Below are positions 36,314 through 45,296 of a DNA stretch of 64,000 nt, piece after piece. Numbering within the stretch: position 1 is the first letter of the stretch; each line of letters begins with the position of its first letter. The position numbers were made by a program, and so were the translations under genes. The notes under the pieces were generated by a model. It had not been told where the DNA came from. It was given only the letters and a program-made list of their open reading frames with translations, and searched no databases. This DNA is from Halocatena marina (GTDB lineage: Archaea; Halobacteriota; Halobacteria; Halobacteriales; Haloarculaceae), in the NCBI RefSeq assembly GCF_023276375.1, contig NZ_JALLPK010000001.1:3348001-3412000 (forward strand), written 5' to 3'.

Positions 36314-37777
36314 ATGGTTCGCGAATTCAAACTCCCGGATGTCGGTGAAGGTGTCGCAGAAGGTGAAATCGTCAGCTGGCTCGTCGAAGCCGGTGATCCT
36401 GTCGAAGAAGACCAGCCAGTTGCGGAAGTCGAAACCGACAAAGCGGTCGTCGATGTTCCATCACCGGTAAACGGAACTGTTGCCGAACTCCGAGCCGAAG
36501 AAGGGGAAGTCGTCCCTGTCGGTGACGTCATCATCGTCTTCACTGTCGAAGGAGAGGAACAACAGCAAAAAAGCGACACGGAAAGTGAAGACAGCGATCC
36601 AACAGACTCGGCTGAAACCGATACGGACACATCGTCTCGTGTCTTCGCTGCTCCAAGCGCCCGTCGTCTTGCGCGTGAACTCGGCGTCGATATCAGCGCG
36701 GTCGATGGCTCCGGTCCCGGTGGTCGCATCAGCGGAAGTGACGTTCGTGCGCACGCAGAAGGGTCCGACCCCGAACCAGCAAACAACACTGCCGAGCCCA
36801 GCGAGGCTACGGATGTTGAACCTGTCACAGAAGACGTAAGCGATACTACGACTCCTCGATCCGTTCCCTCCTCATCTGCCGATCGAGAACAAACGCTCGC
36901 TGCTCCCGCGACCAGAAAGCTCGCTAAGGAGCACGAGATCGACATCAATACCGTTCCGACCGACGAGGAGCACGATGGCCAGCCGTTCGTTACGCCCGAG
37001 CAGGTTCGTTCGTTCGCCGAAACCCAACAGGCTGCCCAACAAGCCGACGCTCGCGCTATGCAGACCGCAGGTCCCAGCGAGCGAGAAGAGCGCATTCCAT
37101 ACCGCGGTATCCGACGTACCATCGGGAAGCAGATGGAGCGCTCGAAATACACCGCGCCCCACGTCACCCACCACGACGAAGTTGATGTGACTGAGCTCGT
37201 CGAAACGCGCTCGGATCTCAAGCAGGTCGCAGAGGAACAGGGCGTCTCGCTCACCTACATGCCGTTCGTGATGAAGGCTGTCGTCGCCGGACTGAAGGAG
37301 TTCCCTTATCTGAACTCCTCGCTCGATGAAACTAGCGATGAGATCATTCTCAAGAACTACTACAACATCGGTGTCGGCGTGGCGACCGACGCGGGACTGA
37401 TGGTTCCGGTGGTCGATGACGTCGACCGGAAAGGACTCCTTCAGATCGCCTCCGAGATGAACGAACGCGTACTGAAGGCGCGCGAGCGCTCGATCACCCG
37501 TGAGGAGATGCAGGGTGGAACGTTTACGATCACCAACTTCGGTGCTGTTGGTGGCGAATACGCAACGCCGATCATCAACTATCCAGAGACCGCAATTCTC
37601 GGTCTCGGAGAGATTAAGGAGAAACCACGCGTCGTCGACGGTGAAGTTGTCCCACGGAAGGTGATGACGCTCTCACTGTCGATCGATCACCGCGTCATCG
37701 ACGGAGCGATTGCCGGTCAGTTCGCAAACACGGTGAAGCGCTATCTGAACAATCCATCGCTGCTACTACTCGAATAA
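36314..37777 (+). CDS. pdhC: 2-oxoacid dehydrogenase E2 acyltransferase, two subunit-binding domains
   Basis: This 487-residue lipoyl-bearing core of the complex begins with one lipoyl domain (about 1-78; lipoylated Lys43 in VETDKAVVDV). An acidic linker follows, then a peripheral subunit-binding domain at about 109-147 (FAAPSARRLARELGVDIS, GGRISGSDVRAHA). After another linker comes a second similar segment at about 195-236 (LAAPATRKLAKEHEIDIN, VTPEQVRSF), then the catalytic domain (about 265-487) with the active His in LSIDHRVIDGA. Two binding domains are unusual. The start is ATG 36314, four bases after the pdhB stop. Confidence 0.92.
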   Translation: MVREFKLPDVGEGVAEGEIVSWLVEAGDPVEEDQPVAEVETDKAVVDVPSPVNGTVAELRAEEGEVVPVGDVIIVFTVEGEEQQQKSDTESEDSDPTDSAETDTDTSSRVFAAPSARRLARELGVDISAVDGSGPGGRISGSDVRAHAEGSDPEPANNTAEPSEATDVEPVTEDVSDTTTPRSVPSSSADREQTLAAPATRKLAKEHEIDINTVPTDEEHDGQPFVTPEQVRSFAETQQAAQQADARAMQTAGPSEREERIPYRGIRRTIGKQMERSKYTAPHVTHHDEVDVTELVETRSDLKQVAEEQGVSLTYMPFVMKAVVAGLKEFPYLNSSLDETSDEIILKNYYNIGVGVATDAGLMVPVVDDVDRKGLLQIASEMNERVLKARERSITREEMQGGTFTITNFGAVGGEYATPIINYPETAILGLGEIKEKPRVVDGEVVPRKVMTLSLSIDHRVIDGAIAGQFANTVKRYLNNPSLLLLE

Positions 37778-37786
37778 TACACCAAA

Positions 37787-39208
37787 ATGGTCGTTGGAGA
37801 CATTGCAACCGGAACTGACGTCGTGGTTATTGGCGGTGGCCCGGCTGGCTACACCGCTGCTATCCGTGCCGCACAACTTGACCTCGATGTTACACTCGTT
37901 GAGAAAGACGCCTATGGTGGGACCTGCCTCAATCACGGCTGTATCCCATCGAAGGCGCTTGTGACTGCATCCAGCCTCGCTCACGACGCGTCCACTGCCG
38001 AAGAGATGGGCATCCATGCCGGGATAGACGTCGATCTCAAGGGAATGGTCAGTTGGAAGGACAACATTGTCGAACAGCTCACGAGTGGCGTCGAGAAGCT
38101 CTGTAAAGCCAACGGTATTAATCTCGTTGAAGGGAAGGCCACGTTCGCCGACGAAAACAAGGTTCGCATCGTTCACGACGGTGAGGGTCAGGGAAGCGAG
38201 TCCATCGAGTTTGAGCACGCTATCATTGCGACCGGGAGCCACCCGATAGAGATCCCTGGGTTCGAATTCGATAGCGAACACATCTTGTCCTCGCGTGATG
38301 CGCTTGCGCTCGAATCGGTGCCCGAGAGCCTCGTCGTCATCGGCGCGGGGTATATCGGGATGGAACTGTCGACGGTGTTCGCCAAACTCGGCACGGATGT
38401 TACTGTTGTCGAGATGCTCGAGGACGCGCTTCCGACCTACGAGTCGGATGTCGCTCGCGTCGTCAAACAACGAGCCGAGGAATTAGGCGTCGAGTTCCAC
38501 TTCGAGGAATCGGCACAGGAATGGGAACCGTCAGGAGACGGAATCACAGTCCGTACAGAGAGTGAGGACACAATCAACGAGTACGGCGCAGAGATGGCAC
38601 TCGTCGCTGTTGGTCGCGCGCCTGTAACCGACACACTAAATCTCGAATCTGCTGGCATCGAGACGGACAAGAAAGGATTCATCCCAACCGACGATCGTAC
38701 TCGGACGAACGTCGATCACGTTTACGCTGTCGGTGACGTGGCTGGCGAGCCGATGCTCGCACACACAGGCATGAAAGAGGGCCACGTCGCAAGCGAAGTC
38801 ATCGCGGGCGAACCCGCCGCATTCGATTACCCGGCCGTTCCGGCAGCCGTGTTTACCGACCCCGAGATTGGGACTGTCGGACTGACGGAATCAGAAGCCG
38901 AAGCCGAGGGATTCGAGCCAGTTGTTGGCCAGATGCCGATGCGCGCGAGCGGACGCGCGCTCACGCTCAATGAGAGCGACGGTTTCGTACGAATCGTTGC
39001 CGACGGTCCGAGCGGATTCGTTCTTGGTGCACAGATCGTCGGTCCCGAAGCCTCTGAACTGATCGCTGAACTCGGGCTTGCTATCGAGATGGGCGCAACC
39101 CTCGAAGACGTGGCCACGACTATTCACACTCATCCGACGCTCTCGGAAGCTGTGATGGAAGCTGCCGCAAACGCCTCTGGAAGCGCGATTCACACGCTGA
39201 ATCGGTAG
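37787..39208 (+). CDS. lpdA: Dihydrolipoyl dehydrogenase (E3)
   Basis: This flavoprotein reoxidises dihydrolipoamide and reduces NAD+. The 473 residues have the FAD motif VVVIGGGPAGYTAAIRAAQ (about 12-30), the redox-active disulfide GGTCLNHGCIPSKAL (Cys47/Cys52), the NAD motif VVIGAGYIGMELSTVFAKLG, the second FAD motif HVYAVGDVAGEPMLAH and the dimer-interface His-Glu IHTHPTLSEAVMEA. It is the last gene of the four-gene operon, nine bases after pdhC. Confidence 0.95.
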   Translation: MVVGDIATGTDVVVIGGGPAGYTAAIRAAQLDLDVTLVEKDAYGGTCLNHGCIPSKALVTASSLAHDASTAEEMGIHAGIDVDLKGMVSWKDNIVEQLTSGVEKLCKANGINLVEGKATFADENKVRIVHDGEGQGSESIEFEHAIIATGSHPIEIPGFEFDSEHILSSRDALALESVPESLVVIGAGYIGMELSTVFAKLGTDVTVVEMLEDALPTYESDVARVVKQRAEELGVEFHFEESAQEWEPSGDGITVRTESEDTINEYGAEMALVAVGRAPVTDTLNLESAGIETDKKGFIPTDDRTRTNVDHVYAVGDVAGEPMLAHTGMKEGHVASEVIAGEPAAFDYPAVPAAVFTDPEIGTVGLTESEAEAEGFEPVVGQMPMRASGRALTLNESDGFVRIVADGPSGFVLGAQIVGPEASELIAELGLAIEMGATLEDVATTIHTHPTLSEAVMEAAANASGSAIHTLNR

Positions 39209-39364
39209 ACAGAACGGATTCACGAGGGAGTGTTTTCTCGTGCCTCAGCAGTCGCCGCTTCGACGATCACCCACGCCGTTCATAATTTGTTACAGTGGAC
39301 CGAACATTCCAAACTTGGAAAAGCTAAAGTCACACTGATCTGTTTTCTCTTAGAATTAGCGAAC

Positions 39365-39760
39365 GTGAATCAGAAACGGCTTCGTCTCCTACAGGGAATT
39401 GCTGCGATTAGCATTCTCGCTACGAGTGGTATATTCATCACGAACGGACGACCTCCCTTTGAAGCGACCTCTATCGGATTTTTCCTCGGTGGGTACGCGT
39501 TTCTCGGGATAGCTGCTATTTTGCTGGTGTATTGGGGATTTCGATCGTTCATCGACGGAAACGTGAATCAGAAACGGCTTCATCTCCTACAGGGAATTGC
39601 TGCGATTAGCATTCTCGCTACGATCGTCGTATTCGTCACGAATGGACGGCCTCCCTTCGAAGCGATCTTAAACGGATTTTTCCTCGGTGGATACTCATTT
39701 CTCGGAATGGCTGCTATCGTGCTGGCGTGTTGGGGATTTCAATCGCTCATCAACAGCGAA
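39365..39760 (+). repeat. 198-bp tandem direct repeat
   Basis: Copy 1 spans 39365-39562 and copy 2 spans 39563-39760. Both begin GTGAATCAGAAACGGCTTC, and long identical blocks alternate with substituted ones. The period is a multiple of three, so the reading frame is kept. Confidence 0.85.
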
Positions 39761-39766
39761 GAGTAG
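39365..39766 (+). CDS. Membrane protein made of a recent tandem duplication
   Basis: The 133-residue product consists of two copies of a 66-residue unit starting VNQKRLRLLQGIAAISILAT and VNQKRLHLLQGIAAISILAT. Each unit has two hydrophobic helices around a conserved NGRPPFEA loop and GFFLGGY. The DNA copies are 198 bases apart and mostly identical, so the duplication is recent. Each begins with GTG, and the first GTG (39365) is the likely start; the frame is also open back to 39230, where the sequence is not membrane-like. No family is recognised. Confidence 0.6.
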   Translation: MNQKRLRLLQGIAAISILATSGIFITNGRPPFEATSIGFFLGGYAFLGIAAILLVYWGFRSFIDGNVNQKRLHLLQGIAAISILATIVVFVTNGRPPFEAILNGFFLGGYSFLGMAAIVLACWGFQSLINSEE

Positions 39767-40066
39767 GGCGGATTTTCGAAGTCATCGCTGGAGTAGTGGT
39801 CAGCACATCGGATATCAGCTGATTCGCGGAGATCGGATTTCTGCCTTGAAGCTTCGCACATCCGAATTCGGATTCGAGTTGGCAGTATCAGATGATGGTG
39901 ATGCTGCTCACTGGTGTAGCCCAAAGATCCTCGGAGAAACGCCGGGTCAACCCCGTCTATATCTCTACCTTATCGCCAGAACCACTTAAAGGAATAGCGA
40001 CCAGAGAATACCGTCTGAACAGGACCTAAAACCGAGCACAACAGAGACTGAGGCTCTCTCGATTGG
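39767..40066. other. Intergenic region with a dispersed repeat copy
   Basis: This 300-base gap contains no credible gene. It holds one copy of a 40-base repeat (39954-39993) whose second copy is upstream of the RNA polymerase epsilon-like gene. Confidence 0.5.
39954..39993 (+). repeat. 40-base dispersed repeat, copy 1
   Basis: It contains CGTCTATATCTCTACC and AGAACCACTTAAAGGA and differs from the copy at 40867-40906 at only a few positions. It lies downstream of the epsilon-like gene (which is on the minus strand). Confidence 0.7.
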
Positions 40067-40786
40067 CTATAAGCTCGGGAGTCCCGGATCGCGGGCTGGG
40101 TTTCGGCCGTACACTGCTCCAGTCAAGTCCTGTTCGTCGAGTTGATCCACGAGAGAGCGCCGGAGACGGTTGAGGCTAGTGGTGTCGAGATCACGTTGCT
40201 CACAGCAATTTTTGAAATGCTCATCATCCGTGATCGAGTGAAACTGCTCGTAGAGATCAGCGAGACGCTCGGGCGATTGCTGGTGAATCCACTCCTTGTC
40301 GTGTAGTCCGAGGTACCGTTCGCGCTCGCGGTCGACGACGTGACGAATCACGACAAGGGCCACGGTCGGGATAGCTCGTTGGCTGCCAAAGGCCGTGAGA
40401 TCGATCTCGAGCATGATGCCTATGACACGATCACGCTGCCACGGTGTCAACCCGAGATCCGTACAGAGTGCGTGCGTTATGCGGAGTTTGTCGAGGCGAT
40501 GCGCCCGCTCACTGTATCCCGCCATCGCCGGATGTCGTTCCTCGTGGAGGCGTCGAACGTTCTCGCTCAGATCGTGGGCAGGGTCGTCCGCTCGACCGAT
40601 GCGAGTCGCGCTCGGTGTGACCAATCCCCACTGGCGCACCGTCTCATCGCGCTGGAGTGCGGCCCGGGAAACGGCACCGTCGCCGGGAGACCGACTCAGT
40701 GGCGCGCCAGCCGACTGCTCGGCTGACAAGCCACGACCATCGGTCGCTGCGGTCGGTGTCGAACGAGAACGTCCACTGTTGGGCAT
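40067..40786 (-). CDS. Probable haloarchaeal RNA polymerase subunit epsilon
   Basis: The 239-residue protein has a poorly conserved N-terminus (about 1-45) and a conserved body: DETVRQWGLVTPSATRIGRA, RLDKLRITHALCTDLGLTPW, TAFGSQRAIPTVALVVIRHV and the tail YGRNPARDPGLPSL. I recall this pattern from proteins annotated in haloarchaea as DNA-directed RNA polymerase subunit epsilon. The middle helices look like a TFIIB/cyclin-type fold, so a transcription-related role fits. It is a single gene on the minus strand. Confidence 0.6.
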   Translation of the reverse strand: MPNSGRSRSTPTAATDGRGLSAEQSAGAPLSRSPGDGAVSRAALQRDETVRQWGLVTPSATRIGRADDPAHDLSENVRRLHEERHPAMAGYSERAHRLDKLRITHALCTDLGLTPWQRDRVIGIMLEIDLTAFGSQRAIPTVALVVIRHVVDRERERYLGLHDKEWIHQQSPERLADLYEQFHSITDDEHFKNCCEQRDLDTTSLNRLRRSLVDQLDEQDLTGAVYGRNPARDPGLPSL

Positions 40787-40866
40787 TACTCAATTGTAGC
40801 CGACGCTCGTCAGTAAATGATGCGGCTCAGATCGAAAAATCGAGGAGAACTACCGAACCACACCTC

Positions 40867-40906
40867 GTCTATATCTCCACCTTATCGCTAGAACCACTTA
40901 AAGGAG
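40867..40906 (+). repeat. 40-base dispersed repeat, copy 2 (possible promoter)
   Basis: It contains CGTCTATATCTCCACC and AGAACCACTTAAAGGA. On the minus strand it reads TCCTTTAAGTGGTTCT, in which CTTTAAG could be the TATA box of the epsilon-like gene, though 110 bases from its ATG. Confidence 0.6.
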
Positions 40907-40936
40907 CACCGCATTTTCTGTTTTGCTCTCGATCGA

Positions 40937-41338
40937 CTAACCTCCATTCACAGCAGGCCGCCTCGACAGCCGAGTGTACTGGGCGAGCGGATCTTCGACC
41001 ATTATGGCACCATTACCTGTTTTGATCGGATGTAGCGCTCGATACCATGCCACTGGACACATTCCACCCGGGTGTTCATACCGGACTGCGTGGAGTCGAT
41101 TGGCGAACTCGATCCAGATATCACGTATTAGTCGATTAGAGTCGCCGTCGCTGTCACTACTTGAGTGCGGTTGCAACAGTGGTAGCCACACTTCTACGAC
41201 CGCCTCTGCCTCTAAGAGCCCGACGAGTTGTTGTTCGGATAATGGTTCGGCAGGGAGGCACTCGACTCGTCGCTCTGCTGGCGACATGAGCGCAGTTGAG
41301 AGGGTCCAATCGGTGGACACCGAATATGAACTAGACAT
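40937..41338 (-). CDS. Hypothetical protein
   Basis: This 133-codon frame begins MSSSYSVSTDWTLSTALMSP. The central part EQQLVGLLEAEAVVEVWLPL is followed by a Ser/Asp-rich loop and a segment with HPGGMCPVAWYRALHP. It has no signal peptide, membrane helix or known motif. Acidic composition and the lack of a better frame on the other strand support it weakly. A start at the second Met (MSPAERRVECL) is possible. Confidence 0.45.
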   Translation of the reverse strand: MSSSYSVSTDWTLSTALMSPAERRVECLPAEPLSEQQLVGLLEAEAVVEVWLPLLQPHSSSDSDGDSNRLIRDIWIEFANRLHAVRYEHPGGMCPVAWYRALHPIKTGNGAIMVEDPLAQYTRLSRRPAVNGG

Positions 41339-41502
41339 TTAGACACTATCATTTCACACTACAATGTAAAAATTAAGTATATATTGTATAGATAAAAAAT
41401 TAAAATATATAATGTATTATTTTGTATCATGTGTCGATCTCGTGTCGAGCGCATTAGGGGAAAATTCTATTGAAACGGAGTGAATAGCGTTTATACGCTC
41501 AT

Positions 41503-42696
41503 TCAGGTCTGTTTTTGGTGTTGGTCTGATTCGATCTGCTCACCGTTGCGGCTGAGATTACCATTCTCGATTTCGTTCTCGTCTGTCGTTGTCCACTCTG
41601 GCGTGAACTGATACCAGACATCGTCACGGACAACGTACACCCCTGTCTCTGCATCTTCGATAACACGACGGTTGGAGTCGATAGCGACATCCACCAGTCC
41701 TTCGAGTGATTCGACTGTGATCGTTGGTCGATCGTCATCCAGATCCACTGTTCCCACGGTGACCCACTCGTTGAATTCGGAACGGACCTTCGCACGTTCG
41801 GCTTCAGTGTGCGCCGTCTGTGTGACGTCAAACCAGTTGTTTTCGCGTCCGTAGAAGAGCATCGCCAACCCAGCCAGTGGAGCGAGCAGGCTGGCGAGTG
41901 AGCCGAGAATGGCTGGTGTCTCTGGTTGGCTTTGGACCATCACTCGGCGCGTTACGGTAACCTGTTGCTCCGGTTTCTTAGGGGAAGAAATGGAGTAATA
42001 ATCCATCGTACTATTGATCGGAAGCGTATAATTGAAGTTCCGCTCAACGCGGTCGCCGTTGACGGTTCCGTTAACTTGCGTTGAGACAGCGACAGATGTA
42101 CGGAGGTCAGCAACCCGGTAGAGCGACCCGTGTCGTCGTAGAAGCTGTTTGTGTAGAGTGCGAACTGAGCTCGCGTTTACGGTAAACTGTGTTTTTGTCT
42201 TGTTTCCGACGGCAACCTGCTGACGGTTGGTTGTGAGGGGCGTTGAATAGCTCCAGATCCTCTTCTCCATCTTCTTTGACTCATTTCCCCTCTCTATCTT
42301 CTGTGACTTATCAGATTCTCCTTGATTCTTGTAGAGAGCGTAATTGACGAGCCGAACTCGTGTTACTACCGTTGCGTTCCCTGAATCACCATCGAGTTGA
42401 AAGTTAAATGCCCCGTCGAGAACCGGTGTCGTGTTCGTAATATAGAACATTCGATTGGTTCGGACATCTCCCTTATCAAAGATTGGAGTATCATTGACAG
42501 CGGTTGCACTGTAGTTGAACGTTCCGTCAGCCTGCCACGCAGAGACAGTTTGTTGCTCTGCGTGGGTTCCAGGCGAAATGACGGTCGTGTATGTTAGCCA
42601 ACCGCCTCCAGCTGTGATGATGGCGAGAGCGAGGACAATCGTAAGGAAGTGGTTATTGATCAGTACCGCGAGTCGTGTTCTTCGGTGTGAGGTCAT
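41503..42696 (-). CDS. DUF5305 membrane protein
   Basis: This 397-residue protein has an N-terminal membrane helix (about 15-35, HFLTIVLALAIITAGGGWLTY), a large extracellular region rich in Asn-x-Ser/Thr sites (possible N-glycosylation), a second helix (about 265-285) and a cytoplasmic domain with a DRPTITVESLEGLVDVAIDS segment. It matches the haloarchaeal DUF5305 family, which accompanies S26 signal peptidases and DUF1102 proteins. It is the last gene of the minus-strand operon that starts at 45123; a role in assembly or anchoring of the exported proteins is inference. Confidence 0.82.
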   Translation of the reverse strand: MTSHRRTRLAVLINNHFLTIVLALAIITAGGGWLTYTTVISPGTHAEQQTVSAWQADGTFNYSATAVNDTPIFDKGDVRTNRMFYITNTTPVLDGAFNFQLDGDSGNATVVTRVRLVNYALYKNQGESDKSQKIERGNESKKMEKRIWSYSTPLTTNRQQVAVGNKTKTQFTVNASSVRTLHKQLLRRHGSLYRVADLRTSVAVSTQVNGTVNGDRVERNFNYTLPINSTMDYYSISSPKKPEQQVTVTRRVMVQSQPETPAILGSLASLLAPLAGLAMLFYGRENNWFDVTQTAHTEAERAKVRSEFNEWVTVGTVDLDDDRPTITVESLEGLVDVAIDSNRRVIEDAETGVYVVRDDVWYQFTPEWTTTDENEIENGNLSRNGEQIESDQHQKQT

Positions 42697-42728
42697 CGTA
42701 TCAGAATCCTAGTAAATGTATTGTTGTA

Positions 42729-43901
42729 CTAAAATCTCAGCCGCCGTTTGATGCGGCGTGTGATCGAACTTCGGGTCGAGCGTGGTCGAATTGTTCCCCG
42801 GCCGAGCAACGGTAATGCGATAGACAAGAAGACACCGAGCACGAGTGCATCGATGACTATCACAGGAAGCCACGGGTGGAGAAGGTACAGCTGGTGGATC
42901 CACGTTTGGGGAAGAATCGCAAGATATCGGTGCTCGACAATCGGGCGACTGTAATGTCCCGTCTGTTCTGGTGCAGAGAGTTCGACGCTAACAGTCTGGC
43001 GCTCTCCGGGAGGAACGAAAATGCCGTGTTTTGGTGTTTTCATCCCTTCTCCGTCATTGGCTGGCTCGATGTAGGCGACGACTGGAATGACACCACCGTT
43101 CGGAACGCTGTAATTGAGTTGCTCTGACTGTCCAGCCGGAATGACGGAGGGCCCTTTCACGTCTCGTTCAGCGCTGACGACGTTGAAGTTGTGGACCCCA
43201 CCAGCAACCGTCATCGTAATCGTAATCGAGACAACGAGCAGGCATCCGAGCGCGATCCCAACGAGCCGTTTTGAGATGCGTCGATTCCTCGACCGGCGAC
43301 GATTCCGTGTACGTCGAACATTCGGTCCCGAGTCCTGCTCTGCGATCATACTCCCGGCGTAGAGCAATCCTCCAAGGCCGAACAACAGATACGCAAGGCC
43401 CTGTGTTCCTAACAGGGCCCGAGTGCCCAGCGCGATCGATAACGACCGTTGTGCGCTCTTAACGCTGCTCCGGATGCCGGTAAACGCCGTCCCAAGGTGA
43501 GGAATGACAACTGGTTGTCTGCCGAGAAGGACGGCCTGACCGACGATCTGGCGCTGCTTAACCGGTGGTTCGCCGCCTGATTGATCGGTGATCGAATTCT
43601 TGTCTCCTTTCGTGATTACTCCACGATCTGTTTTGTCTACAACTCGATGAGTTGTAAGTGCTCCACCTCCACCATGGAGCGTCTTGGCGTGGAATACGAC
43701 GATGTCATCCGTCTCTACTGGTCCTGTAACTACCGACGGAAGCACGACGTATCCATCACCGGTCGACAGCGTCGGTTCCATACTGTCGCTGGTTACGTAC
43801 GCCAGCAGTACAGGTTGCCCAATGAATTGTCCGATCGTGATCGCCACAACCGCAAGAATGAGGATCACCTGTAACGCCGTCCAGACTCGATGTCGAACCA
43901 T
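42729..43901 (-). CDS. S26 signal peptidase with C-terminal extension (SipW-like)
   Basis: This 390-residue protein has an N-terminal membrane helix, the catalytic Ser in TSDSMEPTLSTGD (about 35-47), the catalytic His in ALTTHRVVDKT and the ITKGDKNSITD box, so it belongs to the archaeal/ER-type S26 group that includes Bacillus SipW. After the peptidase domain (about 1-160) come further helices, an Arg-rich cytoplasmic stretch (RRTRNRRRSRNRRISKR) and an extracellular beta domain (about 235-330). Its neighbours are TasA-like proteins, so it probably processes them. It lies between a TasA-like gene and DUF5305. Confidence 0.88.
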   Translation of the reverse strand: MVRHRVWTALQVILILAVVAITIGQFIGQPVLLAYVTSDSMEPTLSTGDGYVVLPSVVTGPVETDDIVVFHAKTLHGGGGALTTHRVVDKTDRGVITKGDKNSITDQSGGEPPVKQRQIVGQAVLLGRQPVVIPHLGTAFTGIRSSVKSAQRSLSIALGTRALLGTQGLAYLLFGLGGLLYAGSMIAEQDSGPNVRRTRNRRRSRNRRISKRLVGIALGCLLVVSITITMTVAGGVHNFNVVSAERDVKGPSVIPAGQSEQLNYSVPNGGVIPVVAYIEPANDGEGMKTPKHGIFVPPGERQTVSVELSAPEQTGHYSRPIVEHRYLAILPQTWIHQLYLLHPWLPVIVIDALVLGVFLSIALPLLGRGTIRPRSTRSSITRRIKRRLRF

Positions 43902-43972
43902 TTTCTACTTCTACTCAGGGCTGATTGACAGCGTTGTACGCCGATATTCGATAGTGGATGCTCTCTTTCTTA

Positions 43973-44530
43973 TCATGATGCCACCAGCGAAGTCTGTCCT
44001 GTTGGCTGATTCGACGATGATGTCGTATTTGTCCCTCCTGATCCAGAGAGTGGGCTCCCACACCTGATCTGCATCTTTCGTGTGATGGAAATGTGAGTGT
44101 CAGATCCCGTTGCTTTGATGTGAAGGGTCACTGTCTCCGTGGTCTTCCCGACAGCTCTACAGTTGACAGTTGCAGTCAAAGCGCTCGACTCTTCTGGAAT
44201 GAGTGGAACGGCTTCAACGGATACGTTGTTCACAAGCGATGATCCGGATGTACCCTTCGTGATCGTCAGATCGACTGACGTGAGGGTTACTGTGAAATGG
44301 TTCGTAATCGTTCCAAGCGAAACAGTCGTCTTTGTGTTTGCGGACACAACTGGTTCCGTGACCGAAACCCCAAGATACGCATCTGAGGGGGATGAAACGG
44401 AGACAGACGCTTGGTGATTTGATGCGACAGTACCAAATGCTCCGATTCCTGCCACTGTGAGAACCAATCCACAAGCCACGAACACCATTCCGAGTGACTT
44501 GAGTCGAGAGGTCCGTCCCTTTCGTTTCAT
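43973..44530 (-). CDS. TasA/DUF1102-like secreted protein
   Basis: This 185-residue protein has a basic N-terminus and a signal helix (about 13-33, GMVFVACGLVLTVAGIGAFG), then a beta-rich domain starting ASVSVSSPSDAYLGVSVTE. The layout resembles the two DUF1102 proteins on the other strand (GAF-hydrophobic-x-R/N, repeated V-x-V, then A/S-Y-L-x-L). The tail is rich in Ser/Thr/Asn. Its ATG overlaps the stop of the DUF7344 regulator gene as ATGA, so the two are co-translated. It is a likely substrate of the adjacent signal peptidase. Confidence 0.75.
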   Translation of the reverse strand: MKRKGRTSRLKSLGMVFVACGLVLTVAGIGAFGTVASNHQASVSVSSPSDAYLGVSVTEPVVSANTKTTVSLGTITNHFTVTLTSVDLTITKGTSGSSLVNNVSVEAVPLIPEESSALTATVNCRAVGKTTETVTLHIKATGSDTHISITRKMQIRCGSPLSGSGGTNTTSSSNQPTGQTSLVAS

Positions 44531-45123
44531 GGTCTGTGTTGAACCTCCTGTGGAATCTTGTGCCGGTCGAGCCGCATCGTGCGGGTTCGATAGGTATGAA
44601 TAGCTCCCGAAATCGTAACTGTGAGACTAATCAGTAGTGCCCAGCCGAGTGCCGGAATAGCCGTGAACGGCCACGCATCGATGATCGCCGTCGTCACAAT
44701 CACCGCACAGCTCACAATACCAATACCGAGATAGTACATGCTCCACGGGATCGTTCGCTCGGGAACAACTTCGAGATAAATATCGAGCTCCTGCATTTTC
44801 TTCGTCATCTCGATCGTGCCACGAGCTGTTTCGAAGTCAATGACACCTGCCTCATCGAGTGCTGGAAGATGAGTTTGTTGGAGTGACGTATACACACGCT
44901 TGCGTTGTTGAGCTGTAACTTGTTCAACGGGGATTCCCTGTTCCCGAGCCGCGACTTGCTCGGCAAGTTCACCCAACTCTGCTCGGTGTTCGCAGGTGAG
45001 ATATTTGATCACCCACCGGCGCCGTCTGTTTCCGAGAAGATGAAACAACGTATCCTTCGACAGCTCCGATTCGGCTGATTCGTTTGCTGTACTAGCTGTC
45101 ACCTGTGTGTACTGTTGGTTCAT
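44527..45123 (-). CDS. DUF7344 winged-helix regulator with membrane anchor
   Basis: This 198-residue protein has a winged-helix domain (about 20-110) with the haloarchaeal sequence DTLFHLLGNRRRRWVIKYL and a basic stretch VTAQQRKRVYTSLQQTHLPA. Two membrane helices follow (about 130-175) and a short basic tail. A membrane-tethered regulator at the head of the export operon suggests sensing at the cell surface and control of this locus. The ATG at 45123 (MNQQYTQVTAS) is preferred over one 40 codons upstream, which lies in the divergent promoter. Confidence 0.82.
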   Translation of the reverse strand: MNQQYTQVTASTANESAESELSKDTLFHLLGNRRRRWVIKYLTCEHRAELGELAEQVAAREQGIPVEQVTAQQRKRVYTSLQQTHLPALDEAGVIDFETARGTIEMTKKMQELDIYLEVVPERTIPWSMYYLGIGIVSCAVIVTTAIIDAWPFTAIPALGWALLISLTVTISGAIHTYRTRTMRLDRHKIPQEVQHRP

Positions 45124-45296
45124 ACATAGCTGGTAGGAGACTAACTGACCGGCGTGAGCCAGCCGTCTTGAGGGCAGCCCACCAGATGAACTGAATAACT
45201 TTGGTGCACATTTAAATTTACCGATATTACGGATAACACTCAATTATCTATAAAATACAATCTCTTGCTTACCGAATTTATGTGGTACGTAATAGT

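Noticed and set aside
36310..37254. 314-codon minus-strand frame opposite the E2 gene
   Set aside because: Extremely Ser-rich product arising from the complement of Asp/Glu codons; E2 motifs are on the plus strand.
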